A stretch of DNA of 64,000 nt from HyVt-105 sp049975425 (lineage in GTDB: Bacteria > Bacteroidota > Bacteroidia > Bacteroidales > VadinHA17), in the NCBI GenBank assembly GCA_049975425.1, contig JBNGDI010000012.1, positions 1 to 64,000 of the forward strand, read 5' to 3'. The position numbers were made by a program, and so were the translations under genes. This document shows, one piece after another, positions 16,660 through 26,400 of this stretch; the stretch's first letter is position 1; each line of letters starts with the position of its first letter. The notes under the pieces were generated by a model. That model made no database searches, was not told the DNA's origin, and saw nothing but the letters and a program-made list of their open reading frames with translations.

Positions 16660-18189
16660 GTGCAGGAAAAGATTATTATTCTTGATTTCGGGTCGCAATA
16701 TACCCAGCTCATTGCGAGAAGGGTGCGTGAACTCAATGTGTATTGCGAAATTCATCCCTATAACCGTTTTCCTGGAGTGGATCCTGCGGTGAAAGGGGTG
16801 ATCCTGTCGGGAAGCCCTTTTTCTGTCAGGGATCAAAATGCCCCCAGGCCCGATCTGAGTCAAATAAGGGGCAAAATACCCCTGCTGGGTGTGTGTTACG
16901 GGGCGCAGTACATTGCCCGTGAATCGGGGGGAGAAGTACTTGCTTCCGCTTCCAGGGAGTACGGCAGGGCCAACCTCCGGTTCATCGATCCTGAAAGTGT
17001 ACTGTTCAGAGGAGTATCCCTGAATACCCAGGTATGGATGTCGCATGGCGACACCATAGAAAAAATACCGGAACATTTTAAAATTACCGGCAGTACAGGC
17101 GATGTGAGGGTGGGGGCCTACGAAGTACAGGGGGAAAACACCTGCGGAATACAGTTTCATCCTGAAGTGTATCATACAGTGGAAGGGCTGACCATTCTGA
17201 GGAACTTTGTGGTGGATATCTGCGGTTGCCGTCAGAACTGGACTCCCGCCTCCTTTATAGAAACTACCGTTTCAGAACTAAGGGAAAAACTCCGGTCCGA
17301 CCGGGTGGTGCTGGGCCTTTCGGGAGGGATCGATTCCTCGGTTACCGCCATGCTGCTGCACCGGGCCATCGGAAAAAACCTGTACTGTATCTTTGTCGAT
17401 AACGGCCTGCTCAGAAAGAATGAATTCAGGGATGTACTTGATTCTTATCAGCATCTTGGATTAAATGTTATTGGCGTGGATGCCCGGAAGGAGTTCTATG
17501 ACAGTTTAAAGGGGGTGACCGATCCGGAAAAAAAACGCAGGGTCATCGGCCGGTGCTTCATTGATGTATTCAACAGGGAAGCTCACCGTATCAGTGGGGT
17601 GAAATGGCTGGCTCAGGGTACCATCTATCCCGATGTAATCGAATCGGTGTCGGTGAACGGCCCTTCTTCTACCATAAAATCGCACCATAATGTGGGTGGC
17701 CTTCCGGAAAGGATGCACCTGAAAGTGGTGGAACCATTGAGACTGCTGTTTAAGGATGAGGTGCGGAAAGTTGGGGTGGCGCTGGGTATGCACGAACAAT
17801 TGCTCAGACGGCATCCGTTTCCAGGACCCGGACTGGGAATACGCATCCTGGGGGAGGTAACCCCTGAAAAAGTAATTATGGCCCAGGAAGCAGATGATAT
17901 TTACATCCGGAGGCTGAGAGAAAACGGCCTTTACGATGAAGTGTGGCAGGCAGGTGTTATTCTCCTGCCGGTGCAAAGCGTGGGGGTGATGGGGGATGAA
18001 CGTACCTATGAATATGTGGTGGTACTCCGGGCCGTGACCTCTACCGATGGCATGACGGCCGACTGGGCCCATCTGCCCTTTGAGTTTCTGGGGAAAGTAT
18101 CGAATGAGATCATCAACCGGGTGAAAGGGATCAACCGGGTGGTATACGATATCAGTTCAAAACCTCCGGCTACCATAGAATGGGAATAA
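16660..18189 (+). CDS. guaA: GMP synthase (glutamine-hydrolysing)
   Basis: A 509-residue two-domain enzyme that aminates XMP to GMP. The class I glutamine amidotransferase domain (residues about 1-190) has the nucleophile in GVCYGAQYIA and the His-Glu pair in QFHPEVYHT. The ATP-pyrophosphatase domain has the PP-loop GLSGGIDSSV. The C-terminal dimerisation domain ends KPPATIEWE, the standard GuaA terminus. It uses GTG at 16660 because MQEKIIILDFGSQYTQ is the expected family start. Confidence 0.97.
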   Translation: MQEKIIILDFGSQYTQLIARRVRELNVYCEIHPYNRFPGVDPAVKGVILSGSPFSVRDQNAPRPDLSQIRGKIPLLGVCYGAQYIARESGGEVLASASREYGRANLRFIDPESVLFRGVSLNTQVWMSHGDTIEKIPEHFKITGSTGDVRVGAYEVQGENTCGIQFHPEVYHTVEGLTILRNFVVDICGCRQNWTPASFIETTVSELREKLRSDRVVLGLSGGIDSSVTAMLLHRAIGKNLYCIFVDNGLLRKNEFRDVLDSYQHLGLNVIGVDARKEFYDSLKGVTDPEKKRRVIGRCFIDVFNREAHRISGVKWLAQGTIYPDVIESVSVNGPSSTIKSHHNVGGLPERMHLKVVEPLRLLFKDEVRKVGVALGMHEQLLRRHPFPGPGLGIRILGEVTPEKVIMAQEADDIYIRRLRENGLYDEVWQAGVILLPVQSVGVMGDERTYEYVVVLRAVTSTDGMTADWAHLPFEFLGKVSNEIINRVKGINRVVYDISSKPPATIEWE

Positions 18190-18229
18190 TCAGGAAAGAG
18201 GATACACAGGGTATATATTCATAAGGTAA

Positions 18230-19846
18230 ATGCAAAAAAAAATGAAGATAAACAGGGGATTATCACGATGGGGAGGATGGGTGCTGTTGCTGTGGCTGCC
18301 GGTTCTTGCCCAGGCTCAGATGTTCAGTGAACAGGCATTCAAGCTCAACCGGGTGCTGAATCTGGTAAGCAGCTATTATGTGGATTCGGTCAACGAAGAG
18401 AAGCTGGTTGAGAAGGCCATCATGGAAATGCTGAAAGACCTCGACCCGCATTCGGTGTATATTCCCTCAGATGAAGTACGCCGGATGAATGATGAACTGT
18501 CGGGGAATTTCGAGGGCATCGGAATACAGTTCAATGTACTGTATGATACCATTCTCGTCATATCCCCCATTCCGGGAGGTCCCTCGGAAAAGGTGGGTAT
18601 GCGGGCAGGCGACCGGATCATCGAGATTGATTACGAACAGGTGGCCGGTGTGGGCATCAGCACCACCGAAGTCCAGGACCGGCTGATGGGAGAAAAGGGG
18701 ACCCAGGTGGTGGTGACTGTTTTACGAAGGGGAGTGGATGAACCCATCCATTTCACCATTACACGCGACAAAATTCCGATATACAGCCTGGATGCCGCCT
18801 ATATGGTGAATAAACGGGTGGGGTATGTCAAATTGAACCGTTTCTCCATTACCACGACGGATGAATTTGATGATGCTGTTGATGAAATGATTGAAAAAGG
18901 TATGCAGGATATTGTGATCGATCTGCGGGGCAACGGAGGCGGTGTTATGGAAGTGGCAGTTGATCTGCTCGACAGGTTTTTCCCTGAGAGACGGCTGGTT
19001 TTGTACATGGAAGGGCTGAATACACCCAGGAAGGACTATTTTACCACCAGGGGGGGTAACCTGGCAGATACACGGGTGGTGGTGCTGCTTGATGAGGGTT
19101 CTGCCTCTGCCAGCGAAATTATGGCCGGAGCGTTCCAGGACTGGGACAGGGGAATCATTCTGGGCCGGAGGTCGTTTGGCAAAGGGCTGGTGCAAAGATT
19201 GTTCGCCCTGCCCGATGGTTCGATGATGCGGCTGACGGTAGCACGGTATTATACTCCTACCGGGCGTTCTATTCAAAAACCCTATGACAACGGATTCGAT
19301 GCATACCTGTCAGAGCTCTACTCACGTTATACCCGGGGTGAATATCTTCATGCCGACAGCATTTCACTGCCCGATTCATTAATGTTTCAAACACTGAAGT
19401 CGGGCAGAAAAGTGTACGGGGGAGGGGGGATCATGCCCGATATTTTTGTCCCTGCCGATACCGTGGGATTTTCAGATTATTACCGCGACCTGATCCAGCG
19501 GGGAATACTCAACCGCTTCATCCTTGATTATATTGATACCAACCGCAAAAGCCTGAGGAAACAATATTCTGATTTTGAGAAATTCGATCGGAATTTCCGG
19601 GTGGGTGAGGAGATGATGGAAAAACTGGTGAGTTATGCGGAAAAGGACGGATTGCCCCGTGACCGGGAACAGATCGATCAGTCACGGGAACTGATAGGTC
19701 TTTTAATGAAAGCACTGATTGCACGCGACCTATGGGATACCACCGAATATTTCCGTGTGGTGAACCAGGTGGATCCTACCCTTGCAAAGGCAGTAAACCT
19801 GTTACAGGATAATGACCTGTATTCCCGGATTCTCCTCGGAAATTAA
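18230..19846 (+). CDS. Carboxyl-terminal processing protease (S41/CtpA family)
   Basis: A 538-residue exported serine protease. A signal peptide (MKINRG then a hydrophobic core ending VLAQAQ) points to the periplasm. A PDZ domain covers about residues 80-170 (GIGIQFNV, GMRAGDRIIEIDYEQVAG), followed by the S41 protease domain with the catalytic Ser in DEGSASASEI and the Lys in RRSFGKGLVQ. The last 150 residues are a C-terminal extension common in Bacteroidota homologues. The start is either ATG at 18230 (MQKK) or ATG at 18242 (MKINRG); the second gives a more usual signal peptide. Confidence 0.92.
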   Translation: MQKKMKINRGLSRWGGWVLLLWLPVLAQAQMFSEQAFKLNRVLNLVSSYYVDSVNEEKLVEKAIMEMLKDLDPHSVYIPSDEVRRMNDELSGNFEGIGIQFNVLYDTILVISPIPGGPSEKVGMRAGDRIIEIDYEQVAGVGISTTEVQDRLMGEKGTQVVVTVLRRGVDEPIHFTITRDKIPIYSLDAAYMVNKRVGYVKLNRFSITTTDEFDDAVDEMIEKGMQDIVIDLRGNGGGVMEVAVDLLDRFFPERRLVLYMEGLNTPRKDYFTTRGGNLADTRVVVLLDEGSASASEIMAGAFQDWDRGIILGRRSFGKGLVQRLFALPDGSMMRLTVARYYTPTGRSIQKPYDNGFDAYLSELYSRYTRGEYLHADSISLPDSLMFQTLKSGRKVYGGGGIMPDIFVPADTVGFSDYYRDLIQRGILNRFILDYIDTNRKSLRKQYSDFEKFDRNFRVGEEMMEKLVSYAEKDGLPRDREQIDQSRELIGLLMKALIARDLWDTTEYFRVVNQVDPTLAKAVNLLQDNDLYSRILLGN

Positions 19847-19869
19847 GCCGGCAGGGGCTGTCAGGGATC

Positions 19870-20469
19870 ATGGACTGGATTATCCATCATCTGAACCTGG
19901 TTGTTGAGATCTTCGGTGCGGTTACCGGATTGATCTACCTGTATTTTTCCATCAGGCAGAACATCTGGCTCTGGCCGCTTGGCATCTTTACCTCGTCGGT
20001 TTACATCTATGTGTTCTTTGCATCGAAGTTTTATGCCGATATGGGATTGCAGGGGTACTATCTGGTGGTCAGTATTTACGGGTGGTACCACTGGTTGCAT
20101 GGAACCTCAGGTAACCGGTCCGACGACCTGCCTGTAAGCCGTACTTCCCGCAGGCAATGGGTGGTGCTGCTCATCATTACCCTGGTTCTTTTTGTTCTTA
20201 TGGCATGGGTACTCGAGCGTTTTACCGATTCGGATGTTCCCCGGTGGGATGCTTTTACCACGGCAGCCAGCATTACCGCCACCTGGATGCTGGCCAGAAA
20301 ATTACTGGAGCACTGGCTGATATGGGTTGTAGTTGATGCTGTGTCGATGGGTCTTTATGTTTATAAGGGCCTTTATCCCACGGTGGGCTTGTTTGCCGTT
20401 TATACTCTGATGGCTGTAAAAGGATATGTTGAATGGAAAAAGGATCTTCTGCAACAGAACAAAGCGTAA
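19870..20469 (+). CDS. pnuC: Nicotinamide riboside transporter PnuC
   Basis: A 199-residue inner-membrane protein with about seven hydrophobic segments. The PnuC signature region is WPLGIFTSSVYIYVFF and YGWYHWLHG (the W-x-x-W-G type substrate site); the second half has LLEHWLIWVVVDAVSMGLYV. It should import nicotinamide riboside by facilitated diffusion, trapped by phosphorylation. The next gene, overlapping by 37 bases, encodes a NadR-type kinase, which strongly supports this substrate over other PnuX vitamins. Confidence 0.92.
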   Translation: MDWIIHHLNLVVEIFGAVTGLIYLYFSIRQNIWLWPLGIFTSSVYIYVFFASKFYADMGLQGYYLVVSIYGWYHWLHGTSGNRSDDLPVSRTSRRQWVVLLIITLVLFVLMAWVLERFTDSDVPRWDAFTTAASITATWMLARKLLEHWLIWVVVDAVSMGLYVYKGLYPTVGLFAVYTLMAVKGYVEWKKDLLQQNKA

Positions 20470-21011
20470 AGAAAGTGGTGATCACCGGCGCCGAATCAAC
20501 CGGGAAAACCACCCTGGCAAGAGATCTGGCCAGGGTGGCCGGAACGGCCTGGATCCCCGAATTCGCCCGGGAATATGTCGGAAACCTGAAACGACCCTGC
20601 CGGTACGAAGATGTGGAACGGATTGCCCGGAAACAACGGGAACAGCCTGCCGAATATCTGGAAGCAGCCAGGGGATATCTTTTTCTGGATACCTATCTGA
20701 TCATTACCAGGGTGTGGTTCCGGGAAGTGTTCAAAAGGGAACCTCGCTGGCTCGGAGAAGCACTCGGGAAACGGGAGATCGACCTGTTTTTACTCTGCGA
20801 GACCGATATTCCGTGGATACCCGATCCTCTCAGGGAAAATCCGGGAGCCAGGCGCGAATACCTGTCGGAGCTATACAGGAAGGAACTGGATGCCCTGAAA
20901 TTGCCCTGGCGACTGGTAACCGGGTACGGAGAGGAAAGGCTGAAAAATGCCTGTTCGATACTTCAAAAGTTTTTCAATGACGAAAAAACCTTTACCTGTG
21001 GGCAGAAATAA
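20433..21011 (+). CDS. NadR-type ribosylnicotinamide kinase (P-loop ATPase)
   Basis: A 192-residue protein corresponding to the C-terminal kinase domain of NadR. The P-loop is GAESTGKTTLARDL, followed by WIPEFAREYVGNL, a NadR-kinase signature. FLDTYLIITRVW and LLCETDIPWIPDPLREN fit the Walker B and lid regions. It has no nucleotidyltransferase or helix-turn-helix domain, so it should only phosphorylate nicotinamide riboside to NMN. Its start lies within pnuC (37-base overlap), so translation is probably coupled and transport and trapping are co-produced. Confidence 0.88.
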   Translation: MEKGSSATEQSVKKVVITGAESTGKTTLARDLARVAGTAWIPEFAREYVGNLKRPCRYEDVERIARKQREQPAEYLEAARGYLFLDTYLIITRVWFREVFKREPRWLGEALGKREIDLFLLCETDIPWIPDPLRENPGARREYLSELYRKELDALKLPWRLVTGYGEERLKNACSILQKFFNDEKTFTCGQK

Positions 21012-22221
21012 AGCCGGGTCGGCCGGGGAGTCGTTCGAAGTAGTGGTGAAGACCTTTCACGGTCTGGAAGAACTTCTGGCCGAAGAAATACGTGTGCTGA
21101 CCGGGAAACCCGTACGTATCCTGCACCGGGCAGTCTCTTTCAGGGGAGATATGGCCGGGTTGTACAGAGCCAATTATCAGTTGAATACAGCGGTGCGGGT
21201 ACTCAGAACCCTGTGTTCGGGTCCGGCCGGCTCACGTGAAACATTTTACGGTTTGATCAGGCAGTTTCCCTGGGAAAGAATAATGAGTTACCACCAATCC
21301 CTGCGTGTGGATGTGGTGGGTTCATCGCAGATATTTCGCAATACCCGGTATGCGGCCTTGCTGGCCAAGGATGCCATGGCAGACCGTTTCAGGGAACTGA
21401 CGGGTCAGCGGCCCAGTGTGGACCTTGAAAATCCGGATATCCGGATACATATCCTGATGCTGGAAGACAGAGCCGTGGTGTCGCTTGACAGCTCGGGGGA
21501 GTCCCTGCACCAGCGCGGGTATCGTGCCGAACAGGTGGATGCTCCCCTGAATGAGGTGCTTGCCTCTGCTCTGGTGATGTTTTCGGGGTGGGACCGGCGC
21601 ACGCCGTTCATTGATCCGATGTGCGGATCGGGAACCATCCTGCTGGAAGCTGCCCGCCTGGCTTTGAATATTCCCCCCGGTTACAGGCGCAGGGCGTTTG
21701 CCTTCGAGAACTGGAAGAATCATGACCCTGATCTCTGGCGCGAAGTAGTTAACAGGGCCCATGAGGATGAATTACACGAGGCACCCCTCCTGCTGGGAGG
21801 GGATATTTCCGCAGCCGCAATTGATATCACCGCCCGGAATGCAGAACGTGCCGGCCTGCGGAGACACATCAGGCTTGCTCATAAACCTTTTGACGGACTG
21901 GTTAAACCCGCTCCCGAAGGCTCGATCATTATGAATCCTCCTTACGGTGAAAGGCTGAAGATGAACAACCAGCTCAGTTTTTACTCTGAGGTGGGAAATG
22001 TTCTCAAGCATAAATTTACTGGTTACAGAGCCTGGATCTTTTCATCGAACCGGGAAGCACTCAAGGCCCTGGGACTGAAACCCACCAGGCGCTATACCCT
22101 TTATAACGGACCGCTGGAAAGTTATTTTTACGGTTATGATCTGTATCCGGGGACACGGAAATCGGGAAATAACGGCTCCGGGAATGATACCGGTTCGTCA
22201 AAAAGTTCCAGACTTTCGTAA
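20977..22221 (+). CDS. THUMP-domain class I SAM-dependent rRNA methyltransferase (RlmL N-terminal-half-like)
   Basis: A protein of about 414 residues. An N-terminal THUMP RNA-binding domain (FEVVVKTFHGLEELLAEEI to about residue 160) is followed by a methyltransferase domain with DPMCGSGTILLEAA (SAM loop) and NPPYGERL (catalytic NPPY). This layout matches the m2G-forming half of RlmL and the YpsC family, which methylate 23S rRNA. It begins inside the kinase gene: ATG at 20977 overlaps by 35 bases, while an upstream in-frame ATG at 20947 adds 10 residues. The exact target base cannot be read from sequence. Confidence 0.88.
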   Translation: MTKKPLPVGRNKAGSAGESFEVVVKTFHGLEELLAEEIRVLTGKPVRILHRAVSFRGDMAGLYRANYQLNTAVRVLRTLCSGPAGSRETFYGLIRQFPWERIMSYHQSLRVDVVGSSQIFRNTRYAALLAKDAMADRFRELTGQRPSVDLENPDIRIHILMLEDRAVVSLDSSGESLHQRGYRAEQVDAPLNEVLASALVMFSGWDRRTPFIDPMCGSGTILLEAARLALNIPPGYRRRAFAFENWKNHDPDLWREVVNRAHEDELHEAPLLLGGDISAAAIDITARNAERAGLRRHIRLAHKPFDGLVKPAPEGSIIMNPPYGERLKMNNQLSFYSEVGNVLKHKFTGYRAWIFSSNREALKALGLKPTRRYTLYNGPLESYFYGYDLYPGTRKSGNNGSGNDTGSSKSSRLS

Positions 22222-22340
22222 AAAACCGGATATTCGAAGCAACCTTTGGGGGACGTTGCCGGTCACAGAATAATAGCGGATACCGGGAAGAACAGATAGA
22301 AAAAAAATGACAGCAAATGTCAACGGGTGAAAAGGTGAAC

Positions 22341-22370
22341 TCTGATAAGTTGGAATTTTTTTTATATTTG
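22341..22370 (+). promoter_or_regulatory. Promoter upstream of siaB-like gene
   Basis: TATATTTG at 22363-22370 is a perfect -7 match (TAnnTTTG). TCTG at 22341-22344 is a one-mismatch -33 element with 18-base spacing. Start of transcription near 22377 precedes the TTG/ATG starts by 27 or 54 bases. The rest of the 22222-22403 gap holds no gene I can see. Confidence 0.55.
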
Positions 22371-22403
22371 TTCAGTTAATGATTTATTTTCTATACTTTT
22401 ACA

Positions 22404-22988
22404 TTGAGCAAGGAACAACAACATCCTGAGATGGGCTTCAATGTTGACGATTTCTTCAAGGAATTGGACGGAGGGCAAGTGCTTCTTTTATATAAGGGCA
22501 GTATTACCACGGAAATCATCAACCATGCCCTGGATGTTGTGGAGGGCAAGCTTCAGGAGTACAATGAAGATGCAAAGCTCAGGAAGAAGGTCTATAATGT
22601 ACTGGTGGAAAGCCTTCAAAACCTGTATCATCACATAGATGATCTGCCCGAGGATTACAGGGATGAATACGAAAGCAGGTACGGAGTGCTGGTGGTTTCC
22701 AGGGTAGACGATTCCTATAAGATTGCCACCGGGAATTTTATCAGGTCGGAAAAGATCAAATACCTGAAAGACAAGATTGACAAGATCAATTCACTTTCCA
22801 GGGAAGAGCTGAAAGACATGTACAAATTTATACTGAATCACCAGAAAATATCAGACAAGGGAGGAGGAGGACTCGGCCTGGTGGATATTGCCCGTAAAAC
22901 CGGTAATAAACTGAATTATGTTTTTCATAATTTCAATAATGATTACTATTTTTTCAACCTGGATGTTTTTGTCTCTGAAAAATCATAA
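22404..22988 (+). CDS. SiaB-family protein kinase (DUF6272)
   Basis: A 194-residue protein resembling SiaB of Pseudomonas, an atypical GHKL-like kinase that phosphorylates SiaC. The segments LLYKGSITTEIINHALDVVE, KVYNVLVESLQNLYHH (helix with the N-box-like region) and KGGGGLGLVDIARKTGNKL (a G-rich ATP lid) support this. The immediate downstream gene encodes a SiaC-type phosphoprotein, the expected partner. Start is TTG at 22404 or ATG at 22431; the ATG trims nine residues. No SiaA phosphatase or SiaD diguanylate cyclase is nearby. Confidence 0.85.
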   Translation: MSKEQQHPEMGFNVDDFFKELDGGQVLLLYKGSITTEIINHALDVVEGKLQEYNEDAKLRKKVYNVLVESLQNLYHHIDDLPEDYRDEYESRYGVLVVSRVDDSYKIATGNFIRSEKIKYLKDKIDKINSLSREELKDMYKFILNHQKISDKGGGGLGLVDIARKTGNKLNYVFHNFNNDYYFFNLDVFVSEKS

Positions 22989-23008
22989 TAAAATAAATTG
23001 CATCACAT

Positions 23009-23395
23009 ATGGAACTGGAACCAATTAACATTGAGGGAACACCCAAGACCCCGTCGGTAAAATTCAATGCGGAAGAGGGAATTATCGAGATCAAAGGGAG
23101 ATCCATTCCTGAAAACTCCATTGAGTTTTACAAGCCTTTGGTTGACTGGCTGGAAGAATACAAGAAAAATCCGCTGGATAAAACGGTGGTGAATATCCAG
23201 CTGGAATACTTCAATACGAGCTCTTCCAAATGCATCCTGGATGTTTTCAAAAAGCTGGAGGCTATTCACAAGGCCAAAAACGAAGTGGAGATCAACTGGT
23301 ATTATGAGGAAGACGATGAGGATATGCTTGAAGCAGGAGAGGATTATGAATCGATCATTCGTATACCTTTTAAAATGATAGAGATTGTAGAATAA
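23009..23395 (+). CDS. SiaC-family regulatory phosphoprotein (DUF1987)
   Basis: A 128-residue protein of the DUF1987/SiaC family. The phospho-acceptor region is EYFNTSSSKCILDV, with Thr70 matching the Thr of Pseudomonas SiaC that is phosphorylated by SiaB. In Pseudomonas, unphosphorylated SiaC activates the diguanylate cyclase SiaD; in Bacteroidota the output is not known. It lies 20 bases after the siaB-like gene and is followed by a good terminator, so these two genes form a self-contained unit. Confidence 0.88.
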   Translation: MELEPINIEGTPKTPSVKFNAEEGIIEIKGRSIPENSIEFYKPLVDWLEEYKKNPLDKTVVNIQLEYFNTSSSKCILDVFKKLEAIHKAKNEVEINWYYEEDDEDMLEAGEDYESIIRIPFKMIEIVE

Positions 23396-23428
23396 TGATA
23401 TTTACGCGGTGTTGCCGGGAAATAAAAG

Positions 23429-23461
23429 GAGGCTGTCTCACAAGGGCAGCCTCTTTCTTTT
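23429..23461 (+). terminator. Intrinsic terminator after siaC-like gene
   Basis: GAGGCTG (23429-23435) pairs with CAGCCTC (23447-23453), followed by the T-rich run TTTCTTTTTA. It closes the siaB-siaC unit; the next gene is convergent. Confidence 0.8.
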
Positions 23462-23499
23462 TATTCCTGATTCATGTTCCTTTGTCGAGACATGCATTT

Positions 23500-26400
23500 T
23501 TATATTTCCTCAACATCTTCCTGGCTGGAAAACCGGCTGCTTAACCGTTCCGCAAAATCGAGGAACTTTTTCAGCCACCGGTAATACAATGCGATGAGGA
23601 AAATAGCGGTCATTATCCAGATCACAGCCAGGTTCATCCAGAAGGTATTGATGGTATATCCGAATAACTTTTTCTGCGGGGCATAAAAATGGGCTTTGAT
23701 AAAGGGATGTTCCGGGTCCATATAAATGGGATCCATTTTCTGGATCAGGTCGTCCCTGTATTCGATAATCCGGCTGGTTTCGTTGGCATTGGTAACAAAT
23801 TCGGTTAGCCGGTCATTTTTATGGTTGCGCTGTAACTGATTGAACCCTTCCCTGCCCAGGCGGCTCATCATATCCTGAATAATTTCATCCCGCCGTTGCA
23901 GGGCGGCATTGGAACGTTTCCGGTTGTATACCCTGACGGTTTCAATATAGGTTCTGGCAGAATCCAGTACTTCGGGGGTGATCCGGTCAGGGTACAACTG
24001 TTCCATATGATCGAACGGGATCAGGGGATTGCGGGCCAGTTCCTTGCCAATTTCATTCCTTACCAGCTTCAGGTCTTTCTTCAGAACTTCCTCTTTTCCC
24101 GGGTCGGCCAGGTTCATCTCTATCTGATCAAGCTTGTTATCCATGCTGGTGCTCCAGTAAAGCTTTTTGAAATCGGCATTGCTTCTGATCTTGTCAATGT
24201 CATAGAAATTCCTTTCGAAAGCGTTTTCCTTGAACTGATGCACGGCCAGGGCCTCATAACCCCAGCGGGCGGTGATCAGCTCTCCATACCAGGGAATAGT
24301 CTTAGGATTCGAAATAACCGGGTTCAGCTTCTCATACTTAACAATAATCCCGCTTAGTATAATCTGGGGAATGACCAGAAAGGGAATCAGGATGTAAATG
24401 GTAACCACGGTCTTGAAACTGTCGGATATGACCATGCCCATCAGATTGGCCGAAGCCCAGCAACTGAACAAGATGAGCCAGTAATGCCAGTACATGCCCC
24501 TGATCTCGATGATGCTGTTTCCTATCAATACAAAAGTCAGGGCCTGAATGGCCGAAATGGAAAATTGGACTGTTACCTTCGACATGACATAACTTCCCCA
24601 GCTCAGATTCAGAAACGCTTCCCGCTTCAGGATTTTCCGGTCCTTGATGATCTCTTCTGCACTTACACTCAATCCCATAAAAATGGCAATGATCACACCC
24701 ATAAAAAGGTATACCGGGATATTGCTGTTGTTGAACAGGGTATATCCGTATTCATTCCCTGCCCCCACATCATAATACTTGATAAGAAACGAAAGCAGCA
24801 GTGCCAGTATCGGGGCTTCCAGAAAAGTAATGGACAGGTATTGTACATTGGCCAGTTTCGAAAGAATATCGCGCTGGACAAATACCCTGAACTGCTTTAA
24901 TTTATTGGGTATTTTGAAAGATATTTTTGGAATATCGGCAGACGGTTTCAGTTTTTTCCGGGTATTTTTTACAAACTCCTGGTAGTATTCATTCCATTCC
25001 TCCGGGCTGATTTTCCGGGTGGGGGTAACTTTGCCGTATTCATCCAGCACATTGGCTTCCACAATGTTGAATATCTGTTCCGGATTGACATTCCCGCATA
25101 CGTGGCATTCGCTTTCATTCCAGTTGGCGTGATGGATTCTCGACTTGAAATAAATGATCGATTCGATGGGATCTCCGTCGTAAATCAGGTAACCACCGGT
25201 GTCAAGAATCAGCAGCTTGTCAAACATTTTGAATATATCCGACGAAGGCTGGTGGATCACGACGAATACCAGCTTCCCCTTCAGGGTCAGTTCCTTCAGC
25301 AGGTCCATGATATTTTCCGAATCCCGGCTTGACAATCCCGAGGTGGGCTCGTCGAGGAACAGAACCGCCGGTTCCCTGATCAGTTCCAGGGCAATATTCA
25401 GCCTTTTTCGCTGCCCACCGCTGATCTTTTTATTAAGAGGAGTGCCAACCTGTATGTCCTTGATTTCATATAGGCCGAGGTTTTGCAGTACCCTGATTAC
25501 CGCTTCCACCAGTTCTTCTTCCGTATAATTGTCGAAGCACAATCTGGCATTGTAATACAGGTTCTGGTAAACAGTAAGTTCCTCGATCAGCAGATCATCC
25601 TGCGAAACGAACCCGATGAGGCCTTCCACCTTTTCTTTTTCCCTGTGAATGTCCATGCCGTTGATAATCACCTGGCCATTCGAAGGGTTGTTGCTGCCGT
25701 TCAGTACATTCAGCAGGGTTGATTTACCTGCCCCGCTGGCTCCCATAATCCCGATCAGACGTCCCGATTCGGCCTCAAAACTCATGCGGTGCAAACCCAC
25801 CTTGCCCCCGCTGAAATGATATTCTATTTCCCTGGCTTCGTATACAATCCTCGATTCCTGCAGTTCGGCTACAAACTGGCTGATCACATCCCCGTAGTAA
25901 ATGGGTTTGCTTTTCGGATCGCGGATCGACGACCCGGTATTGAATACATATACCTTGTCCTGCTGAATCAACTGCCCGTTCATATACAATTCGCTCTGCC
26001 CTATATACCTTACCAGATACATGTTGGCGATCTCCACATTCAGGATCCTGATCTGCCCCTGGATCGATTCAGCATAAATATGCTTCACCTTGGGATGTGC
26101 GAATTTCTTGTTGTTGTCGATCAGCATTACCCGGGATGAATTGGGTATCTGTTCGAAAGGGTACAGCACAAAACCTTTCAGCCTGATGTATTCATCTTCG
26201 GGTATGTTGAAGGTTTCGGCCACGGTTTTGATGAACTCCAGTTCCTGATCGGTTACGGTATCGCCGTCTGATTTGGAAAACTCGAGTAACTGAAACAGAA
26301 CGATGATCTTCTGCCGGGTTGTGAGTTCGTCATTAATCTCAGTGCATATCTTCAGTACACGTACCGAACTGGAACTAATCCGGTGTTTTCTCTTGTCTTT

